From: Rhynchosporium graminicola
Taxonomy: Eukaryota > Ascomycota > Leotiomycetes > Helotiales > Ploettnerulaceae
Assembly: GCA_900074885.1 (NCBI GenBank)
Contig: FJUW01000001.1
Location: 496,001-560,000 of the forward strand
Reading direction: 5' to 3'
DNA: 64,000 nucleotides
Below are positions 10,741-23,293 of the stretch, piece by piece. Made by a program: the position numbers and the translations under genes. The notes below the pieces were generated by a model. It made no database searches and had not been told where the DNA came from. It was given only the letters and a program-made list of their open reading frames with translations. Within the stretch, counting starts at the first letter, position 1. Each line of letters opens with the position of its first letter.

Positions 10741-13700
10741 ATAGGAGGAAATCCCTCCCAAGTGTTTTGACAATTTATGATCGGTCACACTAAGAGCTAG
10801 AGAGACTCATTACCTGGCCGTGTCAATTTTGGCCAAGTTATTAAATGTTCATATGAATTCAAAGCCTTGCTTTGACTATATCCTGTGATGTCTTCGAAAC
10901 TTTAAATGCCGAATACGGGACACTTCCCGAAGCAGCACTTCCAAAGTAACATAATAATTTGATGACTTCATCAAGTGAACAAGCCCTCGACTCGCAGCAG
11001 ACGTGTGTCCCTAGCCTAGGTGGCACATTCTCACGAGACTGAAAGGATTCGTAGCACAGAAGCCTAAGAGGTTCTAAGGACTCATTGCCGATGCTCGGCT
11101 TCAACCACAGAAATTCTGGAAATATGAATTGCCTCAAGCCGTTCCTCACACGACAGGTTTCAAGTCACATCGGCTGAGCATTTGTCAAATTAAAGTCATT
11201 GTCCACTTTGATGCTGTCCACTCAGTAGGCAACTTTACATCCTCAGATTTTCTCCAGCATGGAATCAGAGAGGTTAGCTTGGTAGGAAGAATGATGGATG
11301 ATAGGCGTTGAGCTACCGTTAACACTTTCGAATGCGGAAGCTAAGGTTCGAGGGCTGGGATATTTAGCGTTTATCGTGTAGATGGACCGGAAAGTAGAGG
11401 TTCGCTTTCGTCTTCTTCTTCATTTGAGAAGCCATCCACGTATTTCTGCAGGGGGTTACTCGATAGTGAGGCTTTTGAAGACTTCTTTGGAAGTGGTATC
11501 TCATCTCTAGAAAAGAATGGTAATAGTATGATTTATACTCATAGACTCTCTAAGAGAAGGTCATTCCTCGTACTCTTCAACAAGCGAAAGATGCAGTCTT
11601 TGCTTAGCATCTGAGCTTGTAATGAGAACGTCAAAGAAGAAAGAAAGTGATTTTCAGGCTTGTCTATAGGCTGTCGAGTCTGTATGATGTTCACTCCTTG
11701 TTATAAGTTGGCTAAAAGAGGGGAAGTCACAAATGTGAGTTGAGGAATACTGAATCCAAGAACAACCTAAGAAGCTTCATGAGTGCTGAGACCAATCAAG
11801 TACTAGGAATTATGTGTAGATGGCGGTATTAGCCTGAATTTTCCCTCGCTAGGCTGAAGTTATACAGGTAGTGATAGAATAGCTCGGCGCCCGCGGGCAT
11901 TTCCTGTCAAAACATCTGCTGTTGACGTGATATGCGCCCGATATAATTGGCTGATGGTGTTGACATAAGGACTTCCAGATCGCTGGAAGGTGGTTGAGAT
12001 AAGGTTCTATTCCGATGATTACTCCATCTCATTCGAGTCAATCAGAGTTCTGGAATTTGGAGAGGTATAGTACTGTACACAAGCTTTGCAAGAGGCTGGT
12101 CAGTTTTTTTCGACAGTTGCGCTTGTGGTGCCATCGCCAGCGATCTTTGTATTGTCAGGAAACTGTGCGAAGCCAGATCATCTGGTTACATTGGAGTAAG
12201 ATTTGGCATGGCACTTTGATCGTGTCACCCAAGTCGCGAAAATTTCAGAAAACATTTGCTAAGTGATATTCGAAAGCCAAGAGATTAGACTGGGTTGATT
12301 TTTCACTTCATCGATACGAAATGGCCAGCTTCGGTAAACTGTGTACACAGCCCCAAACACCAGTATTGCCGTCACACGAGCTGTCAACGACCATGCGGGT
12401 TGAAACTTCGAGTCCAAATTTTTCGGAACTTTCTACAGAATTTCGTGAGACGTAGAACACTATGTGTAGGTTCGAAAACCTACCCAATCTCGCATGGCCA
12501 GGATACCACGTCTCTCGGAGATACTCGCTGAAGTCTTCGCTTAGCAACAATAACATTACCCGATCGTCGACTATTAGATGCCATCAGCCTTTCCATCACC
12601 AGTTGGAAGGTCTTGTAAAGGGAGTGTACAATTCCGACGAGGGTAAGTTTCTCATCCTCCTCAACAGCCTAAAACCCGTCGATCCTAGTAATTGTAGTCC
12701 TTTCACCACCACTCAAGATGCCACAACTACATAGAAGCAGTCCCTACGAGGACTTCGAATATGCACAATCAATTGGAGGTACTTTGAATTCCTCGGATCG
12801 TAGGAGTTAGCGTGAGATTTGCATTGTTGCTGAAAAGCAAGCCCACATACAGCCTCGTTGTCAAGAGTTGGTTGCCGTATACACCCAGAAAAGGCATCGT
12901 GATAAATCTCGAGGGGGGTAAGCAGTATAGAATTGGAATGATTTACTGATGCCAATTTGGCCAAGGACTCGGGTATCGAACACTGTGTATTCCAGAAGAC
13001 TCGAAATTCTGTTTTTTGTAAAACGGCACTATTACCATTCTCTCAATATGATATTTGAGACGTGTACACACCATCCGAATAGCACAGGACCATTTCGCTT
13101 CGCTTTTTGGCTCAAGTCATGTTATGAGCAAGCCTGCTCAAAGCTGCTGCTCGAAGGGCTCTAGAATGTCCGTTGTGGATTGGATCTGGAGAAGCAGACT
13201 TGCAGGCATACAGAGGATATTTTCATATTAGGGACGACACAAAAGCGGGAAATGAAAGACATTCCTTTACCAGGGCCCACACAGGCTTGTATATGATACT
13301 TGAGGCTGTCGTCATTGGCAAACAGTACTCACCGATAGATTATTGGTGGAATGTTTGAGCTCATATTTACTTCGGAGATATATCGGGATTGGTAGGGCTG
13401 GCTGGTCAGGCTGAGTTATCAGCGTATCTACCTACTATGGGAAGCTTATACAACCAAACTTGACATGAGGAAATAACATAATTCATGAATTGTGCCACTG
13501 CCAACCGTTGACGGCACAAGCCACATATCTGACCTCTGATAGTCAACTTATGACAAAGAGTTTGACATCGAGGCTTGGAGGCGATCTCAAGGCGATCGTG
13601 AGGTATTAGTTGCCAGAGGTCAAAAGTGAGAGGCAAACAAACCACTGGTCTCATAAATGTGAGACCTCAACTGTTCGCATCGTGATCTCGTAGCCGCGAA

Positions 13701-15679
13701 TGTATTTTGGGACTTTTCTGACTCATGAAGATGCTTGGAGGTCGTACAAATATTCTACGCCGTGCACCGTAAAGCCAGCGCCTGAGAGCTCGTTGCAGGA
13801 AGGACACAGTTTGTCAGGACACCCGAGGAATGGCACTTCATCGGTCATGGAGTCCAGGACGTTGGACAAGGTTTGTCTGGAGGCGGGAGGACAAGGAAAT
13901 GAAACTGGGGAGGCAGGACACAAACCCAAAATTCAACCTTCAAGGACCATCGTTGGAATTTGAGATTACTCCCATCCTATTGGCCATCTGGCTTTTACTT
14001 GGACGTCTTACGTTTTTGGCCAATCAGCGCCGCATTGTTCTTATCGCACTCGCGCATTTTCTCTTTACCCCGCGGATGCAATACTTATATGAGCTTCAAG
14101 GTTGTTCCGTTCCTTGGTCCCATAAGAACATTTCGATTTGTCAAAGCTGGACAAGGACATCGGCTCGGCTGCAACATGCTGAGGAAATTCCCAGCACCGG
14201 AGCTATGGCTTGTGTGGGTGACAGATGAAAAGCTCGCCTTTCCGTGGCGACTGATGAAGTTCATTTCATTTCATTGCGGTGGGAGGGACAAGAAGCCGAT
14301 TGTTTCTGCTGCTGCGAGATCGAGAAGTACCTACTGTACGGTCCAGTAGCGCATGCATATAGAGTAGTGGGTGAGCAAGAAGGGGAGGGAGGCGCTGTGG
14401 TGAGTGGCTCCACGCTGCTGCACCACCACCCTTGCTTGCTATCTGACGCAGTGCGACCTTGGGGTTGGGGGTTTTGCATGTTGAGGATGCAGAAGGCGCC
14501 GAGGGATGGGGTGAAAAGGTCAAATGTGTAGTGTGTCTTGGCTGATCGGGGGCTTGCATCGTCTGATTGAGGCGGTGATAGCTTCAACAGGCAGCTAACA
14601 GTAGAACAGTAGGTCCAGGAGAAGTAGACCTCGGATAGGTTGTGGCACCTGGTATTGTGAGTATCCTTCGCTACCGTGAGTGGTGATGGTAAGGTAGGCT
14701 CGGTATATAATTAATGTAATGTGAGGAGTGGCAGGGAGACAGGATCTCGGCGTTGGGCTGTTGACGTCGCTGCCAAGGGGTGTCTATCTACACTTACTAG
14801 AATAGAAGTCACGACAAACTCTGTTGACATAATGATCGGTAGGGAGTACTGCGAATAGGATGCAGATTCAACGTCGCAATAGGTAGCCAACCACAAATCC
14901 GTGGACTGAGAACGGTGAACTGCAGAGGAGCACTGATTCAAAGGTTCCTTCCACTGGACGACCTGAGCGTTCGAACCTCTCTCATGTTGCTTCTAGACCC
15001 CCCCCCCGGATGGGTCAAGATTGAAGGGGAGGGAAACAGAAGTGCATATGGCGAACGGTGCAACGCAAATAGCTAAGCTCTGACTGGTCGAGTTGTTGTA
15101 CAGTAAAGTGCAAAAGTGCAAACACTGGGCAGGACACCACACCACCTTCTATTGTCAAAGCAGGTGCTGTATATAATTTCCGCAAAGCTGACCTCACCAT
15201 GAAATGTTTGTTTACTGTCGTGTGCTCCAGAGAATTCTGCAACGAGGCACATTTGGCTTATGAAAAAGTGTATGGATAGCTGGTCAAAGAACTCTGCGAA
15301 CAATGTTACTTGGTTTATAGGTCTCTATCTCAATTTAGCTTTGGCTTCCTCGTTGTCAACGCATCCCTTCCGCGTTTTACTTTCCTTTAACTACGAACTA
15401 TCGTATCCCAACTTGTCACCTCGCCTCGCCTCGCCTCGCCTCGCCTGGCTCGCCGTCCACCGGCTGGCTTATTTGCCTACTGCGGCCGAGACACCCCACT
15501 GTGGCATCCACGGTCCACAGATCCAGGTCCTTATCATAAAGAACCCGCGCCCTCCTCCTCCTCTGCCTTGACCTTCTGCCCATCCTTCCCTCTTCTCCTT
15601 CAAGACTCGCCGTCTGTTGCTGTCCCCCTGCGCAATTCATACTCAATTCTTGCAATTCAACCCCCGCGAAACCGCAATC
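10741..15679. other. Gene-empty stretch of 4.9 kb
   Basis: No intact gene or nameable domain was found. Open frames are short, conflicting and lack recognisable motifs; the longest (13830-14349, two overlapping plus-strand frames of about 130 codons) show no family features. Much of 10.7-13.4 kb looks AT-rich and may be old mutated sequence. The right end (about 14.7-15.68 kb) is the upstream region of the glutamine synthetase gene and contains C-rich and CT-rich tracts typical of strong fungal promoters, including a run of nine C at about 14999. Confidence 0.5.
15419..15446 (+). repeat. Pentanucleotide repeat CCTCG/TCGCC, five copies
   Basis: Directly visible perfect TCGCC copies in the 5' flank of the glutamine synthetase gene, about 235 bp before the start codon. 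Confidence 0.9.
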
Positions 15680-17056
15680 ATGGCTTCCTCTACCACCGTC
15701 TCATACACTGCCAATGTGAGTGCGCGACTTTCCCGATTTTGGAATGAGCCCCACCACCTCGGCCAGGCTGGCTGACAATTGTGTAGCTCATGAAATACAT
15801 GGCCCTTGACCAGAAGGGAAATGCTATGGCAGAGTGAGTATAAGAAGATCGAGTTGCGGGGTCCTGTCTAACATGCGGAAAGGTACATCTGGATTGATTC
15901 TACTGGTGGTGTTCGCACAAAGTCAAAGGTGAGAAGCCGGCCCTTGCGCACAGCGAGCGAGTCATTCTATGACCAACAGCTAATAGCATGCGCCTTTAGA
16001 CTCTCACTTCTGTTCCAGAAAGTGGTGTATTCAAGGTCGAGGATCTCCCAGAATGGAACTTCGACGGTTCTTCGACTGGCCAAGCACCCGGCGACAACTC
16101 CGATGTTTACCTCCGACCCGTCGCAATCTACCCCGACCCTTTCCGTGGCGCCCCCAACATTTTGGTTATTACCGAGTGCTGGGATCCCGACGGAACCCCA
16201 AACAAGTACAACTACCGTCATGAGTGTGCCAAGCTCATGGAGGCCCACAAGGAGCACAAGCCATGGTTCGGACTCGAGCAGGAGTACACTCTTCTTGATC
16301 AGCTAGACAGACCATACGGATGGCCACAAGGAGGTTTCCCAGGACCACAAGGCCCATACTACTGTGGTGTTGGAACCGGCAAGGTCTACTGCAGAGATAT
16401 CGTCGAGGCACATTACAAGGCTTGCCTATTTGCTGGTGTTAAGATCTCTGGTACCAACGCCGAGGTTATGCCAGCCCAATGGGAGTTCCAGGTTGGTCCT
16501 TGTGAAGGAATCGAGTGTAAGTATCTCGAACTTGATTCCTGACAAATTGTTAATGCCAAATAGTGGGTGATCAACTTTGGCTGGCACGTTTCCTTCTGCA
16601 CCGTATCGCTGAAGAGTTCGGTGCCAAGATCTCATTCCACCCCAAGCCAATTCCAGGTGACTGGAACGGAGCTGGTCTTCACAGTAACTTCTCCAGTGAG
16701 GAAATGCGCAAACCCGGTGGCATGAAGCACATTGAGGCGGCTATCAAGAAGCTTGAGGGCCGTCACAAAGAGCATATTGCCGTTTACGGTGAGGACAATA
16801 CTCTGCGTCTTACTGGTAGACATGAGACTGGTAGCATTGACTCTTTCTCTTACGGAATCGCCAACCGTGGTTGCTCCATCCGTATCCCCAGGGAATGTGG
16901 TCAGAAGGGTTACGGTTACTTCGAGGATAGACGACCAGCCTCGAATGCCGACCCTTACCAGATTACTGGTATCATGATGGAGACTGTAAGCTCACACCTC
17001 CTCGAGACAAGATTCTCCAGCTGACAATTTTTCAGATCTACGGTTCCGTTGAGTAG
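15680..17056 (+). CDS. glnA: Glutamine synthetase (eukaryotic type II)
   Basis: Cytosolic ATP-dependent ligation of ammonium to glutamate. Six exons: 15680-15715, 15787-15833, 15883-15928, 16000-16516, 16564-16985, 17036-17056; 362 residues, normal for fungal GSII. N-terminal beta-grasp part contains [13 protein letters not shown] and [16 protein letters not shown]. The catalytic part contains [74 protein letters not shown] (metal and ammonium site region), ATP-site residues around [12 protein letters not shown], and [28 protein letters not shown] split over the arginine-rich active-site segment. The three 5' exons are tiny, and the last exon codes only six residues (IYGSVE). The ATG at 15680 follows a CT-rich leader, and no better upstream start exists. 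The gene is complete, with no oddities. Confidence 0.97.
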
Positions 17057-17743
17057 ACTGAGACATAGGAGAATGGGATAGGATGAAATGAGGCATGTAC
17101 AGAAGATGGTGATGGCGTATCGATTTCCAACCCGTAGGGTTTTCTCTTGATTTTTTTTTTCCGCAAGCGATGGTTTATTACCTGCTCTCTGGTTTTACAG
17201 AGTTTCCCTGTAGATTGCGCAGACACTTCAATACCAATTTCGAGAACTCTGCTTCTATCACATGTAGCATTTACATGAACACGGGCACTTCTGGCCTAAC
17301 GTGTTACTGCAGACCAGAGGAGGATCATTCTAGGCTGGGCTGATCTGTCCCGATGTGGAGGTTTTTGATTTGATATCAACTCATTAAAGTATGGTAGCAT
17401 TTTAATAAAGATTCTGTCTAAATGTCAGGATATGCGTTTGAGACTTTACTCAAAGGTCTTGATAGAGTTGAGATGTTCTGGCGTTCGATCAGCTACTTAT
17501 CTAGAAGCAGAGCTCTGAAAGAACAACGGTCAGGATTCTGTATCATCAATGTATATGGAAAAGCAAAATCTAGACCAATTCAAATTCAATTGAGGGGTTA
17601 CAGCCTTGTTCCAAGCACTGTCAGCCTCGTTCCCTGCATCGTTAATGATGACGTTTTACACAAACAAAAAATGTAGACAATCAATCCCAAGCACTCCGTA
17701 GCAATTCATCGTAAGGTACAAATCTACCTCCGTACCACCAATC
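17057..17743. other. Intergenic: glnA 3' flank and upstream region of next gene
   Basis: No coding region supported. An 84-codon open frame at 17422 has no family features and no splice-consistent extension. Confidence 0.5.
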
Positions 17744-18659
17744 ATGCTCTTTACAGCTCTACCTAGAGCAGCTATACGCTGCTCGTTCAAGACTCCAGTT
17801 CGGACAATCTCAACTCTTCAATCGAACCCTAATATTGTAAGTCATATCGTTCCTGATCCCAATCTTCAGCGCTGCCTTACTTCTCACTCCATACTTTCAT
17901 TGCCACAGACTTAAACCTTTGATTGAAATCCACAGACTGATACAGAAAAGTATGTCTTCCCAACTTCAACACCATCCTCACATCTCCTTACCCTTCTCCC
18001 AACTCAACCACCCAACCCGTCCCTCGCTATCGGCACCACAACAGCCAACCCACCAACCCCCTCTTCCGTAACAGAAAACCCCCACTTCATGCGCATTCTC
18101 TACGACGTGCTCCGTCTCCATGCTCCCTCGGACCCATTCATCCAAGGCCAAGCCGCAGCTTTCGCATCAAGCTCCGGCTCTGCTCTGGGGTCAGGAGGCA
18201 TGTTCTTCCCTCAGCAGAACCAGAATAGCAGAAGGCGAGGAGGCGGCGGTGAGGCTGCGAAGAGAGGTCAAGCGGGTGATGGAGCTGGAGGTGCGAGTTC
18301 GCAGGGTGGTGCAGGAGGTGGTGGGAAGGGCGGTTGGGTCCACGTTAGTGACTTGCGAGCGCCTCCTGATTATGGGAGGATCGCGTGGCCGGAAGATATT
18401 TTCGGGAGTCTAGAGGTTGATGGACGGGGAGAGTTTGTGGAGAGTGAAGGTGAAAGGGGTGGGAAGGGGAATTGGCAGGAGAGTGGAAGTTATAGGATTA
18501 TTACAAGAGAGGGGATGTGAGTTCTCTGTAATTTCCTTCTTCGTATCATTGCTGGTTGGAATGTGCTGACTTGGGATGTGAAGATTAGGATTGAGTGATT
18601 TCTTGCGAGGGAAGTTGATGGAACGATTATTGGAGGAAGAGAAGAAATCACTGATCTAG
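17744..18659 (+). CDS. Probable mitochondrial protein of unknown function
   Basis: Three exons: 17744-17836, 17936-18516, 18584-18659; 249 residues. I cannot name the family. The N-terminus (MLFTALPRAAIRCSFKTPVR) is rich in Arg and hydrophobic residues without acids, as a mitochondrial presequence would be. A central Gly/Ser/Gln-rich linker (about residues 110-155, with GGGG and GGKGG runs) separates two conserved-looking parts: ENPHFMRILYDVLRLHAP, and WVHVSDLRAPPDYGRIAWPE with SYRIITREGILGLSDFL. The C-terminus is a charged helix ending LLEEEKKSLI. The acceptor at 18583 is chosen because it alone keeps the frame. The pattern suggests a small fungal-specific matrix or inner-membrane-associated protein; that is inference. 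Confidence 0.7.
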
Positions 18660-19697
18660 TCCCGTAGACAAACGGACTGGGCGTAGGATTGCTGTAAGAT
18701 ACAAAGATTATAGACGATACCCTGATATATAAACAAGCACGGAGACAAGAGCTCCCTTGCTCATGCTCAGTGCTGCCACAATATCATGACGAGCAGAGTT
18801 TTACCTAGATGCCATAAGATTATTTCATTTCCTGAATTTGACCTGGTAGTTCTAGCTGAGTTGTACTCGTCAGAGTTTCTACCAAATTACCCCTTGAGAA
18901 AAACAAATTCTATGAAAGTAATACAATCAAATTGTGACCTCGTGAGGAGGATAAATGTGGCTTATTTTTCTTCAAGCCGAACTATACTATTAGATAAATT
19001 CTCATGTCAAGATCCCAGTAAAATATGCAATGAATGCGACTTACTTATTGAAGAAAGCAATTGGCCTCGCTGCAACCTAGTGATAAGATACACAACATCA
19101 AAACATTTTGTTTACCCTTACGAAGGAACATAACTGTAGAACTGGCACTTGCTGTTCCTTCGATTCGGAGCTGTTCGAGAACAGTTAATTATGTATCACC
19201 TGGACACATCCAACAAGCAGCCGTCCACAAAACAGTACTATGATCTGACAGTTTTGTTCTTACCTGTTCACTCAATTCTTATAATGAACAGCTTCTACCC
19301 CAATTGTAAATCGGATGAATAGCGGAGCATCATCAATTCTCCGCTCCTTCAGGCCGTGGCACCGGATTACCCCACAGTCAATATTCAGTTCGGGGATCGC
19401 TTAATTTGACCAGCGATTGATTGACAGCCCGAGCGAGCTCGCATCGCAGCCCATCCGCTGTGAATCGCCGCCTCGTCTTCCTTCTGCCCCAACGACAACA
19501 AATCAAGCGGTTACACGAAGAAAACAAACTGCACAGAACAGCATGCCTAGAATATCCAGGCGGATTTCGTAGACACATTCTGATACGTCCCCTCATACCT
19601 TACCATTCAAAGTGTTGAAGTTGGTGGGGCAGCCTATTACCGACGTCTCGAACTTCTCTTACCCCTCGAACTCCCAAGAGCAACAAACAAATCCGTA
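18660..19697. other. Intergenic, likely includes long 5' leader of the Snf1 gene
   Basis: No coding region supported. A 115-codon open frame at 18786 is AT-rich and has no family features. The last 300 bases are GC-richer and C/T-rich, consistent with promoter and 5' untranslated region of the kinase gene. Confidence 0.5.
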
Positions 19698-22211
19698 ATG
19701 ATGCCTCACGGGGCCTACGATGATGGCGAGCTCGAGATATCCCTTGCGCCATCTGCGAACCGTCGCGCAAACAATAAGCCTCCCGATGCCAGTTCCCGAC
19801 GCCCAGATGGAAACGACCACTGTCCCGTTGAGCCAGCACCTCAGAAGAAGGCAGAGCAGCGCATCGGTGCCTACCAGATCATCCGCACGCTGGGTGAGGG
19901 CTCTTTTGGCAAAGTCAAGCTGGCAGTCCATCGGGTCACCAATCAGCAGGTGGCCTTGAAGATTATCGCCAGGAAGAAGCTAATCAGTCGAGATATGGCC
20001 GGTCGGGTTGAGCGGGAGATCGAATATCTGCAACTGCTTAGACACCCTCATATCATCAAGTTGTGTGTCTAGAATTCCCGTGAGCTGAGTAATGGTCGAA
20101 GGCTAACGATGTGTGCGTAGATATACTGTGATCAAGACCCAACTCGAAATCATCATGGTCCTCGAATATGCCGGTGGTGAACTATTCGATTACATTGTGC
20201 AGAATGGAAAGATGAAGGAGGACAAAGCAAGAAGGTTCTTCCAGCAGATTATATGCGCCGTCGAATACTGTCACCGACACAAAATCGTCCATCGAGATCT
20301 GAAGCCCGAGAATCTCCTCCTAGATGAGAACCTGAATGTCAAGATTGCAGATTTCGGACTGAGCAATATCATGACCGACGGCAATTTCTTGAAGACTAGT
20401 TGCGGAAGTCCGAATTATGCAGCCCCGGAAGTCATCAATGGGAAGCTCTATGCTGGTCCAGAAGTCGATGTCTGGAGCTGTGGAGTGATCTTATACGTCT
20501 TGCTGGTTGGAAGATTACCTTTCGATGACGAACACATCCCATCCCTATTTGCGAAGATTGCCAAGGGTCACTATGTTGTTCCCACCTATATGAGCTCGGG
20601 AGCAGCGACATTGATCAAGAAGATGTTGGCCGTAAATCCAGTCCACCGAGCTACTATAGAAGAGATCCGATTGGACCCTTGGTTCATGAAGCATCTGCCT
20701 GCCTACCTCCAACCTCCTGTTGAGGAATTCCTGGATACCGGTGTGGATCCTAGCAAGGCCATTACCCCGAAACTAATTGCTCCCCACGCCAGCCCAGCTG
20801 TTCAAGAGAAGCTTCATGATCAAGTTACAGAAAAGATCAGCAAGACCATGGGATATGGTATCAAGGATGTTCAGGAGGCTTTGGCGGCTGAAGAGCCTTC
20901 TGCTATTAAGGACGCCTATCTGATCGTTCGGGAGAATAAGCTTATGCAAGCGAATCGTGAGTTTAGAAGCATAGCTATCTCATATTGCCTTCACTGACTA
21001 TGAATAGCAAACCTTTCGGATGACAAGGGCCAACTCTTGTTCCAAGTTCCTTCGCCGCCAGCTTGGAATGATGGTATCAAGCTTGGAGGCATGGTCTCTC
21101 CTCCTTCATCGCCACTAGTCAAGGAAGTCAAGGACGAATCTGGCAGCAAATCCATACTTCCCGTTCGCCCAAGCCCGCTTATGGATGCCATGTCACCTCG
21201 GTCATCTAGCTCGATTGGAACCGATAGATCTATTCGGCCATATGTGAGTAAAATTGGTGTCCTGCCTAGCAGCTTACCTGCCTATCACCGAGATTACATG
21301 GAAGCTCGACGCACGGGTAGAAATGTCGGCAATGCACTGTCAACAGCTCATTCAGAATTCGAAGAGCCTCATGCCCAGACCGATGCTGAAAAGGCAGAGA
21401 CAGCACGGCGACTCAATCCCCATTCTCGCAGTCAACTCAAGCTAGACGAAGCTAGTAAGAGACCTGCTGGAATGACACCGGTCCCTCAGAAGAAGACTAA
21501 GCCCACAAAGTGGCAATTCGGTATTCGGTCGCGAAATCAACCCCTTGAGGCTATAGGATGTATCTACAGGGCACTTGAAAAACTTGGCGCAGAGTGGGTA
21601 GTGGATGAACATTGGAAACCTCGTGGAGAGTCAGGCGAAGATGATAGGTAAGTAAATAGGCCTCGCTTGACAATTTTGCTGATTATAGCAGAACAAATAA
21701 TAAAAGTTTCGTGTCCGGCGGAAGTGGAGCATCTCTGCATCATACCGAGTCCATGAGCCACGGCGAGGGGTCAACTGCCAGCATGCATTTCGGCAGAGTA
21801 GATCCAAATTCAGCATACAAGCTCCCTGTAGACCCATGGGTCATCCGGGTCCGGTGGAAGAAAGACGGCATGTACCCTCCTGGAACCATTCCTCCCGGGT
21901 CTACTCACTCATCAATGATAGACCTTCGCCGACAGTCCATCGCTTCTCTGAGTAGTGTCGGCGGCTCTCTTCCTACCAACGAACAGTCTTCTCCTCCCAA
22001 GTTTTCTAATGTAGAAACTATCGATAGCGTTGTCATGCATCTCGATATCCAACTCTACGAAATGGAACCAGGTGTCTACCTTGTCGATTTCAAGTGTGCA
22101 GGATACGAGACCGCTGGGGGACTATTACTCGAGGAGAAGGACATCACATCACCCTTCCCGTTCTTAGATCTGGCATCCAAGTTGATCATTCAGCTTGCAG
22201 AAGCTGATTGA
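19698..22211 (+). CDS. snf1: Snf1/AMPK alpha-subunit protein kinase
   Basis: Catalytic subunit of the energy-sensing SNF1 complex, which relieves CreA/Mig1-type glucose repression when phosphorylated. Four exons: 19698-20062, 20121-20956, 21008-21647, 21689-22211; 787 residues. Kinase domain about residues 57-310: P-loop LGEGSFGKV, ALKII lysine, HRDLKPEN (catalytic Asp about 181), DFG about 199, activation-loop LKTSCGSPNYAAPE with the phosphorylated Thr at about 214. An autoinhibitory UBA-like segment follows (ISKTMGYGIKDVQEAL). A long Ser/Pro-rich linker precedes the C-terminal beta/gamma-binding region (KWQFGIRSRNQPLEAIG, YKLPVDPWVIRVRW, MHLDIQLYEMEPGVYLVDFK, ending FPFLDLASKLIIQLAEAD). The start has two adjacent ATGs (19698, 19701), either usable. 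The gene is complete. Its targets would include the cellulase and hemicellulase genes at both ends of this window (known biology of fungal Snf1, not seen here). Confidence 0.97.
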
Positions 22212-23293
22212 GAAAGACGCTGGTATCACGGTGCGGACAGCTATTGCCGATTTGGCTCACGATAAGACGAGGCAGGGGGGAAAAACGGATATCAAACTGA
22301 TTTTTTCTTGGATTGGCATTGACAGGCACTGGATGGCATCAGTAAATGAAGCATAAAGCATGAAGACATGGTATTTTGTCTGGCGAGTGGAGTTGGGAAT
22401 GCTTCTCGCGAAAGGCGTGTCGAGCACGGCGTTATTTGTACTTTTCTGAACGATTGATGATGTTTCAGGATGGCTGGTTGAAATACCCGGGAAAGAAAGA
22501 AAAGCAGAGTATTCAAGGCCGATCCGTTGCTTTTCATTTTTTTTTTTCGATGGCCCGTTCCTACTGGTCTTGGGGAGCAATGCTTCTCGTTTCGCCAAAA
22601 CCTCTAGCTGGGCAAAATAAGCAGCTCAGCATCATCTTCTCTTAAGTCGATACTCCCTCGCTGACAGAGGCTATCATTGGATGCCTACCACAGGCTGGAC
22701 ACCTGGTTTTAGGAGCCAGGAGGGACTAGTCAGCGGGCATGCGTGATGGAATGAAACGGCGAGAGAATATTTTTGATGGACAGATCGATCATAGTATAAT
22801 CTCACCTCCTTTGTGTTGATCATGAGTAGGGAACCAAAGTAGGCATTGTTTGTCATAGATCTGGCGTGGAAATTGAATCAAACTGTCCACCGGGAGGCCA
22901 TTGAATAATTGTGAACTCCTCCTGCACAGATTGTATGATGATGCCAATCTCCATGAAAGTTGTGTACATCTCAATATAAAGGATGTGCTTTACTGCGAGA
23001 AACTCGTTTCATCGAGTAAAATTGCTGCTCTCAAGTTTCAATTTTCTCCAGGTATATACAAAAACAACTAACTAGAAAGTGGGATAGACTCATCCACGAG
23101 CGCGTGATAGAGGTACATTTTCGACCCAGGCAACGCCACTGATAATCTCCCAGAACGCCATGCACAATCCCATCCATCCATCCTGTCAGATATCTTCCAG
23201 GTCGAGCACGTATTTCTTGATTCGCTCATCCCTCTGCGTAGCCCTCCTCACAATCGTTGACTTGATATCTCGCCGAAGTACGCTTCATTCAAC
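22212..23293. other. Intergenic between convergent snf1 and U1-C genes
   Basis: 3' flanks of two convergent genes. No coding region supported; open frames of 60-110 codons on either strand have no family features. Confidence 0.55.

Noticed and set aside
11300..13700. A possible transposon or second relic in the AT-rich block
   Set aside because: I looked for reverse transcriptase, transposase and terminal repeats in all frames by eye and found none convincing; only random short frames.
13830..14349. Two overlapping plus-strand frames of about 130 codons
   Set aside because: No domain, no signal peptide, no splice-consistent extension, and the bases are open in several frames; insufficient to call a gene.
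18786..19133. 115-codon AT-rich open frame
   Set aside because: No recognisable motif, sits in the snf1 upstream region, no usable splice extension.
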